This document shows positions 21,096 through 32,500 of a stretch of 64,000 nucleotides of DNA, piece by piece. The first letter of the stretch is position 1, and every line of letters begins with the position of its first letter. The position numbers and the translations under genes are program-made. Under the pieces are notes generated by a model. The model was given only the letters and a program-made list of their open reading frames with translations, was not told the origin of the DNA and made no database searches. Source of the DNA: Melanocharis versteri (lineage: Eukaryota; Chordata; Aves; Passeriformes; Melanocharitidae); NCBI GenBank assembly GCA_013397845.1, contig VZTG01003219.1:162745-226744 (forward strand). The letters run 5' to 3'.

Positions 21096-24000
21096 AAGTC
21101 TTTGCCTTAGCAGGGCAGGTGGGAACAGGAGGCTCCCTGGGCTGAGAAGAGTCTTTCCTAAAGGAAACAGACCCCAGTGGGTCCCAGGAAGGCTGAGGAC
21201 CTTTGTATTAACACCAGCTTCCTTTCCTGGGGGCTCCTAGAAAGGATCACAGGATCAGCAGCTGCTGAAGGAGGAGGAAGAGGAGGCAGGGCCGTGTGCC
21301 CAGGGGAGGGAGCAGGGTGTGGGCCTGCTGGAGCAGAGGCAGGTGAACATGGAGCTGTCCAGCTTTTAATCTCACTGAACAGCTCGGCCTGGTGCACTGA
21401 ACCTCCAGGGATCCAGCCTTCCCTCTGACCATCTCCATTTCACCTGCTGTGAGTTTGTCTTTGGTTCAGAGAACACAGGAGCAGCAGCAAGCGGAGTCTC
21501 CCCACAAAGTCTTTGAGGCCCAGGGGAGATGGAGTCCCCAGGCACCTGAGAGACGCACAGCAGTGAGCAGCTGCCCCTGAGCTTGCTTCCCGAGGCTTTT
21601 CCACCAGAGGAATGCTCCAAGCCTGGCTCCATGGACACGAGCAGGTTGTCTCTGGATGGACTCCACTGGGAAGCACTCCACAGTTCAGAGGGGTTTGTTT
21701 TGGGGTGCTGAGCCTTCCTCCACCGCTCGCATTTCCCTGACCCATGCTAATGCCACACTTCAGACCCTGTGTTTTAATTCCAAACAAACACTGCTTTAGA
21801 GCTGCTTGTGCCTGCGTGTCCATCTCCACAGTGGCATCCAAGGCTGCCTGGGGGCCTCGCCCATCTCTGCTAGCAATCCTGGCATTCAATTCGGTGGATG
21901 CTCTCTGATGTCAGCGAGTCAAAAAGGCAGCAGAGCAGCTCCTGGGCCTGGGGAGAAAACAGGGAAAGGGTTGAGGGAGAGATGTGAGTTCTGTGCGTGG
22001 CAAAGAAACTTTTTTTCCAGAGGCAGGTTTCTTGTGCAGGGGCTGTTTTCCAGGCTGGAATAACCCCAGCACAGAGGTGGCTGTGAGTGTCCCACAGCAG
22101 GGAACCCCCTGCTCCTCGTCATGCTCAGGAGTTATGTCTTCAAGGAACTGAAGAAAAGCAACAACAGGCAAGGTGCTAAGTGGGAAATCTCCTCCCTCCC
22201 TGGCTGCTCCGCCCGTCCTTCCCAAGCCCAGCCCTGGAGCAGCCCTGGCACGGCTGTTTCCGAGCTGGAGAGGCCAAAGTGTGCCAAGGGCTGCAGCCCA
22301 GCCTGCAATCCTGGCTGTGCTCATGAGCACCACGGCCCCAGAGCACTGGGGATGCTGTGCTGCCGCCCACCCCACACAGCCCGCGGGCCCTCCTGCCAGC
22401 CCTGCCTCTCCTCACAGCTTTTTAGTCTCTTTTTTGGGACTCCAGCCCTTCTGCCTGCTGCTGAGGGGCAGAGGATCGTGCCAAGAGGGGCTGGGAGGTG
22501 TTTTCCCTGTGTTGCTCTGCTCCAGTCCCAGGTTTCAGGTGTCTGCAGGGAGGGGGATGCAGCAGCAGCGCTGAGGCTCCAGGCAGAGTGGAGGGATTGG
22601 TGCTGCCAGGGGAGGCTGGACTGCTCCCCGTGGGCCTTTACTGAGGGACACAGACTGTGTCACCCCGCTGCTCTGATGGCCGATGGTGGCAGGTCAGTGA
22701 TGTCACCCAGGGACAGCCACTCTGTCCTCCCAGTCCCATCCCAGCCACAGCCACTGCTGCAGGTGAGGGGAAATGTCCAGCCCCAGGACATCCCTGTCCT
22801 CAGGCTGAGCACAGCACTGCCTGACCACTGTTTTATCACTGGGGACATCCCAGTCTGGACATGGACCAGCTCCAGGGACATCTGGGACATCCCCGTGGAA
22901 GTTCACCAGCCCCTAACGGTGGCACCAACAAACCGTGGCTCTGTCACTCCCAAATGTGAGCTGTGCTCAGTGTGCCCTGGCGTGGCACCTGCAGGGTCTC
23001 TGGGGAGAACGAGGAACTCCCAAAGCCTGGATTTGTCTGCTCCCAAGGCAGGTGTTTCACCCAGGGCAGGTGAAGGTGCTCCAGGAATGCAGCAGAGCAG
23101 ACAACCAGGCCAGGCACAGATGTCAGCACTGCACCAGGCCACATTTGGAAAGCTGATTTCTCATCCTATTGCCTAATCCCAAATCACACTGGAAGCCAGG
23201 ATAATATTCCATTTCACTCCGTGGCTGACTCCACGAGGAAAGGCTGCAGCTCTGCTCAGACTGTGAGGATTTGAAACCCATGTTCATTTAACCCTCCTGA
23301 ACTTTGCCTGATATCGTGTTGTTGCTCATTAGCTTTGCCCTGCAAAGCCTGGCTGACATTTCATAAACTCATTAGCAGGAGATCAGAGGCTCAAACATCA
23401 TTCCCGGGGCCATCCTTTGAGGAACAGCTTCCCCGGTGCGTTTGCTGCTCAGATCTCACTCTGATTCCTGAACCTGCCCTGAACTTGGGAGAAAAAGGCC
23501 CGTTGGAAAACCAAGGGGAGCTGCTGCTGCGCTGTTTGTACCCCCAGGGAGACGTGCTGCTGTCCCAGGACTGCGTTCCTGCTCGAAACTCCGAGCAGCC
23601 CCTGCTCCCAGAGGGATTAGATTGCACCCCCCAGGCTGCTGGAAGCAGGGAGAAGGGCTGAGCATTTTTGCTTTCTCCTCTCTAGCACAAAAAGCCCTCT
23701 AAGCCTCTCCCTGATAGGCTCGTTCCCCGGCGCCGGGAAGCAGAAGGGATTTTATGTCAGGCACAGAGATGTAATGTCCTTTCAAAGCAAATCAGGAGAC
23801 AGCCTGGACTTGCTGCCCTGTCACATTCCTTGGCAACAGCCTGGCACCCTGGCAGCAGGCAGCACTGGGCTGTGACAGCCCTGCAGCTCCGCAGAGCCGT
23901 GCAGGCAGAGCAGCCCAGGCACTGCAGCGCCGGGGATCCCACTGCGCCTCCCGAAAATGCCTGGAAAACGGCAGCTCAACGACTTTGGGGAAGTTGGGGT

Positions 24001-24224
24001 AGTTTTGTCTGTGTTAAAAGCAGGAATGCACACTTCAAACAGGGCCCGGTGTCTTTTAAGGCTCAATCCTTAGAGCACTGGTGCTGAAGGCAGCAGCTCT
24101 GATGTGTTAGAGGAGGTTACGAACACATCTCGCTCTCCTGCTGGGCTTTTCTTGGGAAGAAAAAGGGATCCAGAGGAGAGGTTTGTCCACTTGCTATCAT
24201 TTCTCACTCTCCACAAGTCTTTTA
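21096..24224. other. Intergenic DNA, no gene recognised
   Basis: The longest open frame (351 codons, 22121-23176, plus) has no domain, no splice context and patchy low-complexity composition, so I do not call it. No RNA gene or clear repeat is visible. Confidence 0.5.
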
Positions 24225-24370
24225 TCACTGAATCACAGAATGGCTGGGGCTGGAAGGGACCTTAAAGCTCATGTCACTCCACCCCCCTGCCATGGGCAGG
24301 GACACCTCCACCAGGACTTCACATCTCCAGGTCCCAACTCCCCAGGTGCTGCCTCCTCTCTCCAAACCTC
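24225..24370 (-). mobile_element. CR1 LINE 3'-end fragment, antisense
   Basis: AATCACAGAATGGCTGGGGC, then GGAAGGGACCTTAAAGCTCA and CCATGGGCAGGGACACC: the reversed CR1 tail. Confidence 0.9.
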
Positions 24371-24667
24371 TCATTTGTTCTGAACTAAACTTTGACGATT
24401 ACAGCCAGAATTTTGAATGCATTTATGCAGTTTATTCCCATTAGCTGCCCACATGTCTGGAGCTCAGTGTTTCCTTTCTTGGGATGAATTACTGAGAAAA
24501 TATTCAGCTAGACCATCCCTGGAATGGCTAATGGCTTCCCTCCTCCTCTTCCACATGGATTTGGGCTTCTGAAATGCAACTTTCAGAACACAGGACCTGT
24601 GCCAGCTTGGCCATAGGGCTGAATGAAGATTTCCTGTCACTATTTTTGACAAATATCAGAGATACTT

Positions 24668-24878
24668 GAAATTGTTCCCTGTGAGGGTGGGGAGCCCCTG
24701 GCACAGGGTGCCCAGAGAAGCTGTGGCTGCCCCTGGATCCCTGGCAGTGTCCAAGGCCAGGCTGGATGGGGCTTGGAGCAAGCTAGGATAGTGGAAGGTG
24801 TCCCTGCCCATGGCAGGGGGTGGAACTGGATGAGCTTTAATGTCCCTCCCAACCTCAACCATTCCATGATTCTGTGAC
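24668..24878 (+). mobile_element. CR1 LINE 3'-end fragment, sense
   Basis: TTGTTCCCTGTGAGGGTGGG to CCATTCCATGATTCTGTGA. A short truncated CR1 tail. Confidence 0.92.
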
Positions 24879-27800
24879 ATTTTTCTCAGTGTTGATTTTT
24901 CACAAAAAGCAACTGAATTTCCATGGAAAACATAGAATCTTTATCAATATCTCCAAATGTTTGGATTCAAAACTGTGTCACCAGTGTAATGTGGGAGACA
25001 GTTTGACAGGATTTTGGTCCCACCTTCCCCATGTTCTGGGCTCTCAGCCTAAGCTGGGGCTTGGGGCTGTCACCACCTCTGACTCATGAAAATGATCATT
25101 TTCTTTGAAATTTCAACCAATATTAACAAGTTTTCTTCATCACAGGGGCACAAAAGACACACATCCGTACCATAAACTTCTCTACTTGCCTGATTCTCGT
25201 TTTGGGGATAAAGGAGATGCTCTGCAGTGTCCAGGATCGCCTGGTTCTGCCAGCAGGCACTGGGGGCAAAGAGAAAGGGAAGCAGGGTTAGTTTGCCATG
25301 CCAGCTGGGAGGCAGGGAGATGACCCAGCTCTGGGCAGGTCTGAGCTCTGTGCCAGCAGCTCCAGCCACGGGCATCTGTTACTGCTCCTCTTTACACAGC
25401 TAAATCCTGGGTTTTACAAAGCTTTGTGTAAATGGCTTTGCACTATTTAAATACAAACTTCAAACAAACAGCCACGTCCAGTTGCATAATGGTGGCTGGG
25501 GGCAGTGGGAAATGCACACAAATGTGGGGACTTCCCTCTGGGCAAGGGGCTTTTTCTCCACCGAGATAATCTGGGTGTTTTCCCCCAATCCCAGGATTTA
25601 CTAAACTGCCTGGAGCAGAAGGCACTGCCCCACCAGCCCTGGTTTTGCTCTGACCCTCCTCAAGCCACACACGACCTGACCACAAAATGTATTCCAGAGA
25701 AATCCAAAGGCAAGGTACCAATTCCAGAAGTGCCTTTTAAACTGACTTGGTGCACACTCGCAGCCTCAGGCTTGAAACCTCTCCCGAGGCTTTGGAAACC
25801 ACTCCCTGCTCCCTGCCCCCATATCCAGGTATTGTGCTTGGCAACAGTTTTCCCTTCACTGGTTTTCAACAGCTCCGAGATTTTACACCCCATGTGTTCA
25901 CTTTTTTTTTCCTCTTTTTTATTTTTTTTTTTATTTCTACACCTCCTTCCCCTCCAAAGCTCCCCGGGATGAGCTTCCTATAGGGATAACATCGCTCCCT
26001 GCTACGAGCAATTAACACTTGGTAAGAATGTTTCATCAGAGAGAAAAACATCCAGCTAAGTTCCTCAGCACTTGGCTTCTGCTCTGATTGCAGTGCCTCG
26101 TTTAAAGGCAGGAAGGCACAAAGCCTGGCCTAAACTCTGATTTTCCCCTGCTGCAGCTCGGTTTTGGGGGTGCTTTAGCCCAACCCTGCCCGACTGAGCT
26201 GAGTTAACCAGGTGAGCTGCTAAGTCTGTGCACAACACAGGTCCTGACAACCTGAAAGTGCTTTTTAAATGCTTAAATCATAGAGGAGTAATCACTGTGG
26301 AATCAGCATCACCTCTTAAGGCAGCTAAATCTGGTTTGTCATGCATAAAAAGCAGAGCATGCCTTCCTTCCAGGAGTTGCTTTGAATCTACTGCTGTAAA
26401 TTCTTGCCTGTGCCACCCTGCAGCCAGGAAATGTGGCTGTGAAAACAAGTTATGACAGGGAAAATTCAGATGCTTTCTCCCGAGCCATCCAGACAGCCGG
26501 ATGCTGACAGAACAAGAAAGGTACGTCCCACATCATTTGCCCTGGTCTGTGGATAGGATGGTGTCACATTCCTCTCCGGGCTCTCCCCGGGGTCCCCGCT
26601 GCTCCCTCACCTCTTCCAAACACCTTCCTCGCCCTGTGAGCTCCCCTGGGCACGCTCCCAGCCTCTCCCACATTCCTGCTCTGGCTCCACTTTCGGCAGG
26701 CAGCCAAGCTGCCTTTGTGCCCACACCTGCATTGTCTGTGCCCCTTTTTCCGTTTTTCTCCGTGTTTTTTGGTGCAGAAATAATGCCCTGGCTGTCCGGA
26801 GAGCAGCCAGGGTGGGCCCTGCTGCTGAACAACCACCACAGCACGCAGGGTCTGGGGCTGCCTCCAAATCCCCCGGGAGCTGAATGTCTCTCCTTAGCAG
26901 AGCTGGCTTAGGAAAGCTTTAATAGGCTCAGGACTAGGAGCAGTCACACTGGCAGAGCCCACATTGTTCCTCTCAACACCTGATTCCTCCTTATCCCAGC
27001 CCATCTCTGACATCACAGCCAGGCTTCCACACAGATGGGAACGTCCCTCCCCGTGGCACAAAGCCAGAGAAATGTGGCTCAGCTGTGACTCAAGTCCCAG
27101 GGCTGCAAAATAATCCCTGCACCGCGGTGAGGCTTCAGCAGTGCAGCAGAAATGCAGGGAACTGGGCAGGTATCGGAATCCTGGGCCCTGGCAGAGAGAG
27201 GGAGATAAATATCCAGTGATTTATCCGGGACAGAAAGGGCTGATGGAGCTGTAGGAGTAATTAACCTCTGGTGTTATTTAAATTGAAGATGTCTTGGCAT
27301 GAAGAGTCCTTGGGAAGCACCAGTGAAGTCAGGCTGATTTTAAACAGTTCCACGGCTCGGGAGACAATGAGGGTGTGAGCTCCTGATCTCCGTGAGAATC
27401 AGAGCCCTCCTTCCTCCCACCCTCGGGCACTCCTTGCTGCCCCTCCCTTCCACAGGCATTTTCCATCACGGAGGCAAAAATGTTGGGTTTTTTTTTTTTT
27501 GGTAGAGCTGGCTTGAAATGGCTCTTTGATCACTGGTTCTGGCACTGGGGGGAGAGGCAGAGTGGATCCTGCTGCTTGGGGCTGGATCCTGCCCTTTGGA
27601 AGTGCCTCCTGACCCCCATAAGTTATGCACGTGTATTTTGGGGTTCAGCACAGAAATTCATCCTTTGTACAGAGCAGGAGGAGGGGTGAAGGTGCAGAGA
27701 CTGGCACCGAGTCCTGCCCATCCCTGCTCAGCCCCTGGGCTCTCTGAGAGCCAGGAAAAGCCCCGGGAGGTGGCTCTGGAGGGGCTGCCTCGGGACTGGC

Positions 27801-28899
27801 CCCTGGAAACACATCCAGCCTGAAGGACAGGGGAGTGCTGGGCTGCAGCTCATCCTGTTAAGCAGCAGCCGTGACCGTGATGCTGGGGAAAATAAAGAGG
27901 TGAGTGACTCTCCCAGAACTACCTCCGGGGTTCCCAAAAGCTCACTTCTTTTTTCTCGTTGTAAACCAGGGAAAGAGTGGGAGAAATCTCATCACAAAGG
28001 TCTTGGGTAACTTGCTGGTTTTCTCCCCTTGCAGAGTGGAAGGGTTGGGATGTGGCTCCCAAGAGTGTGATTTTAAATGACCAGAAACGAAGTCAAACTG
28101 CTGTCAGTAGCTTAAAAACACCTTTGAAAAGTTACCAATGAAATCTGTTCCAACCATTCCTGCCAGGTGTGGCCCTGGGAACGTTTCTGCAGAGTATGAG
28201 AACTCCGAGGAGCAGCAAGGTGGATGTTCAGCTTTGATCCCGTGGTGCCTGCGAACTCCAGCATCCCTGAATCCCTGATTGCTGTCCCACTGACAGCACT
28301 TCCTGGAAGTCCTCCAGAGGGCACAGCCAAAGTCAGGACGGGGTTTTTGGCGTGGCTGCTGGGCTGCTCCACATGGAATGTGGCACAAACCTGACTCTTG
28401 GCTCCTGTGCCAGAGGAGCCATGTGCGAGAGCTGCACACGCCAGTGCCAAATACCAGCCCTGTGCAGGGAACCCTTCCCTCTGGGGAACACAGGGTTAAT
28501 TGCCCTGCTAATCACTCAGTTTCACTAATCAGTCCCCGCAGAGGGGTTCTGTTTGTTTTTCCAGGCTTATATATCCTCTACCCAGCATTTCTGGTGATTT
28601 ATTTAAGAGGCTAATTTTTGATTTTGCTTTCTGGTGTTTATTTTAAGGTTTGGTTTTTCGGCTTTTTTTTTTCCTTCACAGCAAACATAAAATCTGCTAA
28701 GATATTTCTCCTAGGAATTTTATTGATTCAGCAGGTCTATTCCCAATGTGAGTCCTTATTTCAGAGAATTCCCTGAATTCATGGAACCATGCTGCTGAGC
28801 CTTATGGACACTGCAGGTCCTTAACAAAGAACACAACTCGGTTTTTAAAGGTCCTGAGTAGAGGACACAGGACTTGGAAACTGGGGGACACTCTCAGGT
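24879..28899. other. Intergenic DNA, possibly holding the unplaced 3' end of the minus-strand gene
   Basis: No exon can be supported here. A terminal exon of the NDK-repeat gene is expected on the minus strand downstream of 29486, but I could not find an NDK C-terminal pattern (Tyr-Gly-Ser, then Arg-Asp-Ile and Phe-Phe). T-rich runs occur at about 25903-25937 and 27488-27501. Confidence 0.45.
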
Positions 28900-29372
28900 A
28901 TTGGGCCCCTCATAACAGGAGACACTGAGGGGCTGGAGCGAGTCCAGGGAAGGGAGCAGAGCTGGGAAGGGACTGGAGCACCAGGAGCAGCTGAGGGAGC
29001 TGGGAAAGGGGCTCAGCCTGGAGAAAAGGAGGCTCAGGAGGGACCTTCTGGCTCTGCACAACTCCCTGACAGGAGGGAACAGCCAGGAGGGATCGGGCTC
29101 TGCTCCCATGGAACAGGGACAGGACAAGGGGAAATGGCCTCAAGTAGTGCCAGGGGAGGTTTAGGTTGGATATTGCGAAAATCTCTTCATGGGAAGGGTG
29201 GTCAGGCACTGGCACAGCTGCCCAGGGCAGTGGTGGGGTCACCATCCCTGGAAGTGTTAAAATTTGTGGATGTGGCACTTGAGGGCCTGGTTTGATGGTG
29301 AACGTGCTGGTGGTACTGGGTTGCTGGCTGGACTTGATCTTCTCCAACCTTAACAATTCCATGATCAACGAG
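28900..29372 (+). mobile_element. CR1 LINE fragment, sense
   Basis: From CCTCATAACAGGAGACACTG through GCAGCTGAGGGAGCTGGGAA and CCATGGAACAGGGACAGGAC to the tail CTCCAACCTTAACAATTCCA. At about 470 bp it ends only 114 bp from the last recognised exon of the minus-strand gene. Confidence 0.9.
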
Positions 29373-29485
29373 TGACCCATGAACAAGGTAACTGTGCAGA
29401 ACAGGCTGCCCTCGAGTGGCAGCTGCCCTGAGCAGAAGCACAGGAAAGAGAGGTGCCCTCCCTCAGAGCAGGAGCTCCTCCTTAC

Positions 29486-29571
29486 CTGTCCAGTAGGGAG
29501 CCCAGGGAGGTGACAGCGCTGTCCCACTGTGCTGCCAGCACCAGGCACAGCCCATCCTTCAACAGGGAGCA
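29486..29571 (-). CDS. NDK-repeat gene, last recognised exon (module 4)
   Basis: Acceptor GAGAGGGAGGAACAGAGC... ending CTCTTGCAG, donor GACAG|GTAAGG. Phase 0 in, phase 2 out. KDGLCLVLAAQWDSAVTSL corresponds to the NDK strand-helix before the active-site loop. Because it ends in phase 2 at a strong donor, at least one more exon is expected on the minus strand, not found here. Confidence 0.8.
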
Positions 29572-32500
29572 CTGCAAGAGAGGGAGGAACAGAGCTTTGG
29601 TGCTGCTCTGCACTTGAACAAGTCGAAGTCTGGCTGATGGGTGAGGAACAGGGGCCAGAGAGCAGCAAATCCTTGCAGGCAGAGCCAGTGCCGTGTCCAA
29701 GCTGTCGGTGATCCCCACAGCACACCAGTATTCCTGCTGCCCTCTCCGAGTGAAAACCAGCAGAGCATCTGGGTGTGTTATTCAGTCCCCACCTCTGCTG
29801 CAAGCAGGAACAGCAAGACAGGTAAATATTGAGATATTGTAGCAGCAACACTCATTACTTGAAGCAGCCCATCTCCTCTCTAGCGAGGGAGAGCAAAGGC
29901 TGTAACATTCACCTCTGGCTCAGCAGTGCCAGATCCTTCTGGAAACACGCCAGCTCTGCCCAGGGCCATTTATCTCTGACAGGAGGAAGGAGGGATGGCT
30001 CTGCTCCCCCAAAGCTGATTTGTCCTTCCTAGAGAGCTGTGCACATTCCATGTGCAGAGGGATGGATCCTCGGGGGACTCAGGGGACAGGCAAGCAGTGC
30101 TTACACTAATTGGCTGCTAGATGTAATTGCTGTTCCATATAGATGTACTTCAAAGGGATGCTGTCAGTTTTAAAAAGCACAACCTGGAAAGATCTTACCT
30201 GCTCCTATTACAGATAACACCCAAGACTGAGAACTGAGAGCTGGAAGCCCAAATGTTTGTGTTTTATGAAGGGCCTGCCGTGGTCTGACAGCCCTCAGGT
30301 GATTGTTGGTTTGCTACTGCCACTGTAATTACTTTCCCCCCTTGTTTACTCTCTGCTGCTGACAGCCCTTTCCTGCACATTCCACCTCCCAGCTTTGCCC
30401 AGGCAAGGTTCCTGGCTGGGTGGGCTTCTCCACCAAGAGGAAAACAGTCTGGGCCTGGTGTTCTGTGGCTGTGGAGCAATGCCAGCTCAGCCCAGCAGCA
30501 CATCCTGTGCCCAAACCCCAGGCTGGGCTGCACCTCCTGAGAGCCACAGAGTGGCCTGGGATGGAAGGGACCTCAGAGCCCATCCTGTCCCCCCCCCTGC
30601 CATGGGCAGGGACACCTCCCACTATCCCAGGCTGCTCCCAGCCCCAATGTCCAACCTGGCCTTGGACACTGCCAGGGATCCAGGGGCAGCCACAGCTTCT
30701 CTGGGCACCCTGTGCCAGGGCCTCCCCACCCTCACAGGGAACAATTCCTTCCCAATATCCCATCTAACCCTGCCCTGTGGCAGTGGGAAGCCATTCCCTG
30801 TGTCCTGTCCCTCCAGGCCCTTGTAAATAGTCTCTCTCCATCCTTCTTGTAGCTCCTTCACACACTGGAAGGCCACAGTTAGGTGACCCCAAAGCCTTTT
30901 CCTCTGCAGGTGAACAGTCCCAATTCCCTCATCCTTTTCTCCCAGCAGTGCTGCTCCATCCCTCTGATCATCCTGGTGCCTCCTCTGGACCGGCTCCAGC
31001 AGCTCCAGGTCCTTCCTGTGCTGGGAACGCCAGAGCTGGAAGCAATGCTCCAGGTGGGGAATCTCTGGCTCAGGCACAGGGCACAGTCCAAGAAGTGAAA
31101 AGGTTGTTTAGTGTTGTAGAGGAGGATTAATGGGGTGTGATTACAGACAAGGAAATAGAAACTGAATTTATGTGGAGAAACAAGACAGGAGACAGCAGCA
31201 GAACACACCGAGCAGGGCACTGATGGCTGACTGGAATGAAACATTCGATAAATGAGTGATGGATGGGCCATTCCTGTGAGGGCTACGTTCACAAAGGATG
31301 GTGTCGAGGGCTCCCAAGGATGCAGGAACACCAGGAAGTGTCCCCAGTGCCCACATTACTCACCAGAGGTGCCAGGGCTCAGAGGCAGTGTTGCAATAGT
31401 GCCACCAAAGCACATTTGCTCAGGGCAGCCCATCAGAGCAAGGCGTTACAAGGCTCTTCTTTTGTGCCAAGGAAGCAAAGCCCAGCTCCAGCTGTTCCAT
31501 ACCTTTGCTGCAACACTGCCCTTGGCCCTGCTGAGCATCTGGGAGATGCAGAGAGCCTGAGGTGAGTCCAGCACGGCCAGGCGAGCTCCAGTCACCACAA
31601 AGCCCCTGCCCAGCAGCTCCTCCAGCAGCTCCACGTACGGGGGGGGCTCGGAGCCCCGCAGGATTATCCCGGGCAACACCAGGCAGGTGGTTTGGCAGAG
31701 CTTCTCCAGCAATGGCTGACCTGGCAGGAAGAGAGCAAAACACTTATTTGGTCTCTCCCCCAGCACCTCTGAGCCCTCTCGGTGCCTCTGCCCTGGCACA
31801 GACACGGCATTGGGATGGGCTCTGGGATGGGCCTGGGATAGGCCTGGGATGAGCTCTGGGATGGGCTCTGGGATGGGCCTGGGATAGGCCTGGGATGAGC
31901 TCTGGGATGGGCNATAGGCCTGGGATGGGCTCTGGGATGGGCTCTGGGCTGGGCTCTGGGTTGGGCTCTGGGCTGAGCTCTGGGCTGGGCCCTGGGTTGG
32001 GCTCTGGGATGAGCTCTGGGATGGGCCTGGGATGGGCTCTGGGATGGGCCTGGGATGCTCATCCCGAGCTGCTGCACGCCTTTGTGTCCCTGTCTGGAGA
32101 TCACAAGACAGCAGGAGTGACCCCATTTCAGGAGTCAGACAAGGACAACTGCTGGTTTGCTACAGGAGATTCTATTCCATTTTCATTTTTTCCAAGCAGA
32201 GAAAGCTGCTAATCCAGCTGCTTTCATAATCCCAAATGTAATTCTGCTCAGCATACGTGAGGCTTAATGTATTTCATATTTTCCTCATGATAAATCTGTC
32301 TGTCCATTAGGCAGCAGCTTGGTGATAATTATTTGCTGGAAGGAGGTTTCCTTGTGTGCAAGAGCTTCCTCTAGTGTCCAAGATGAGCCCAGAACGTGAG
32401 TGATGTGTCTGCTTTGCTGGAGGCACTTACGAGATCGTGCCTGACAGTTCAGAGATCACGTGGACTTGCTTTTCCAGGGCAGTAACTCTTTGAAATACAT

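Noticed and set aside
22121..23176. A 351-codon plus-strand open frame.
   Set aside because: No domain, no family pattern, no splice support. Likely chance at this GC content.
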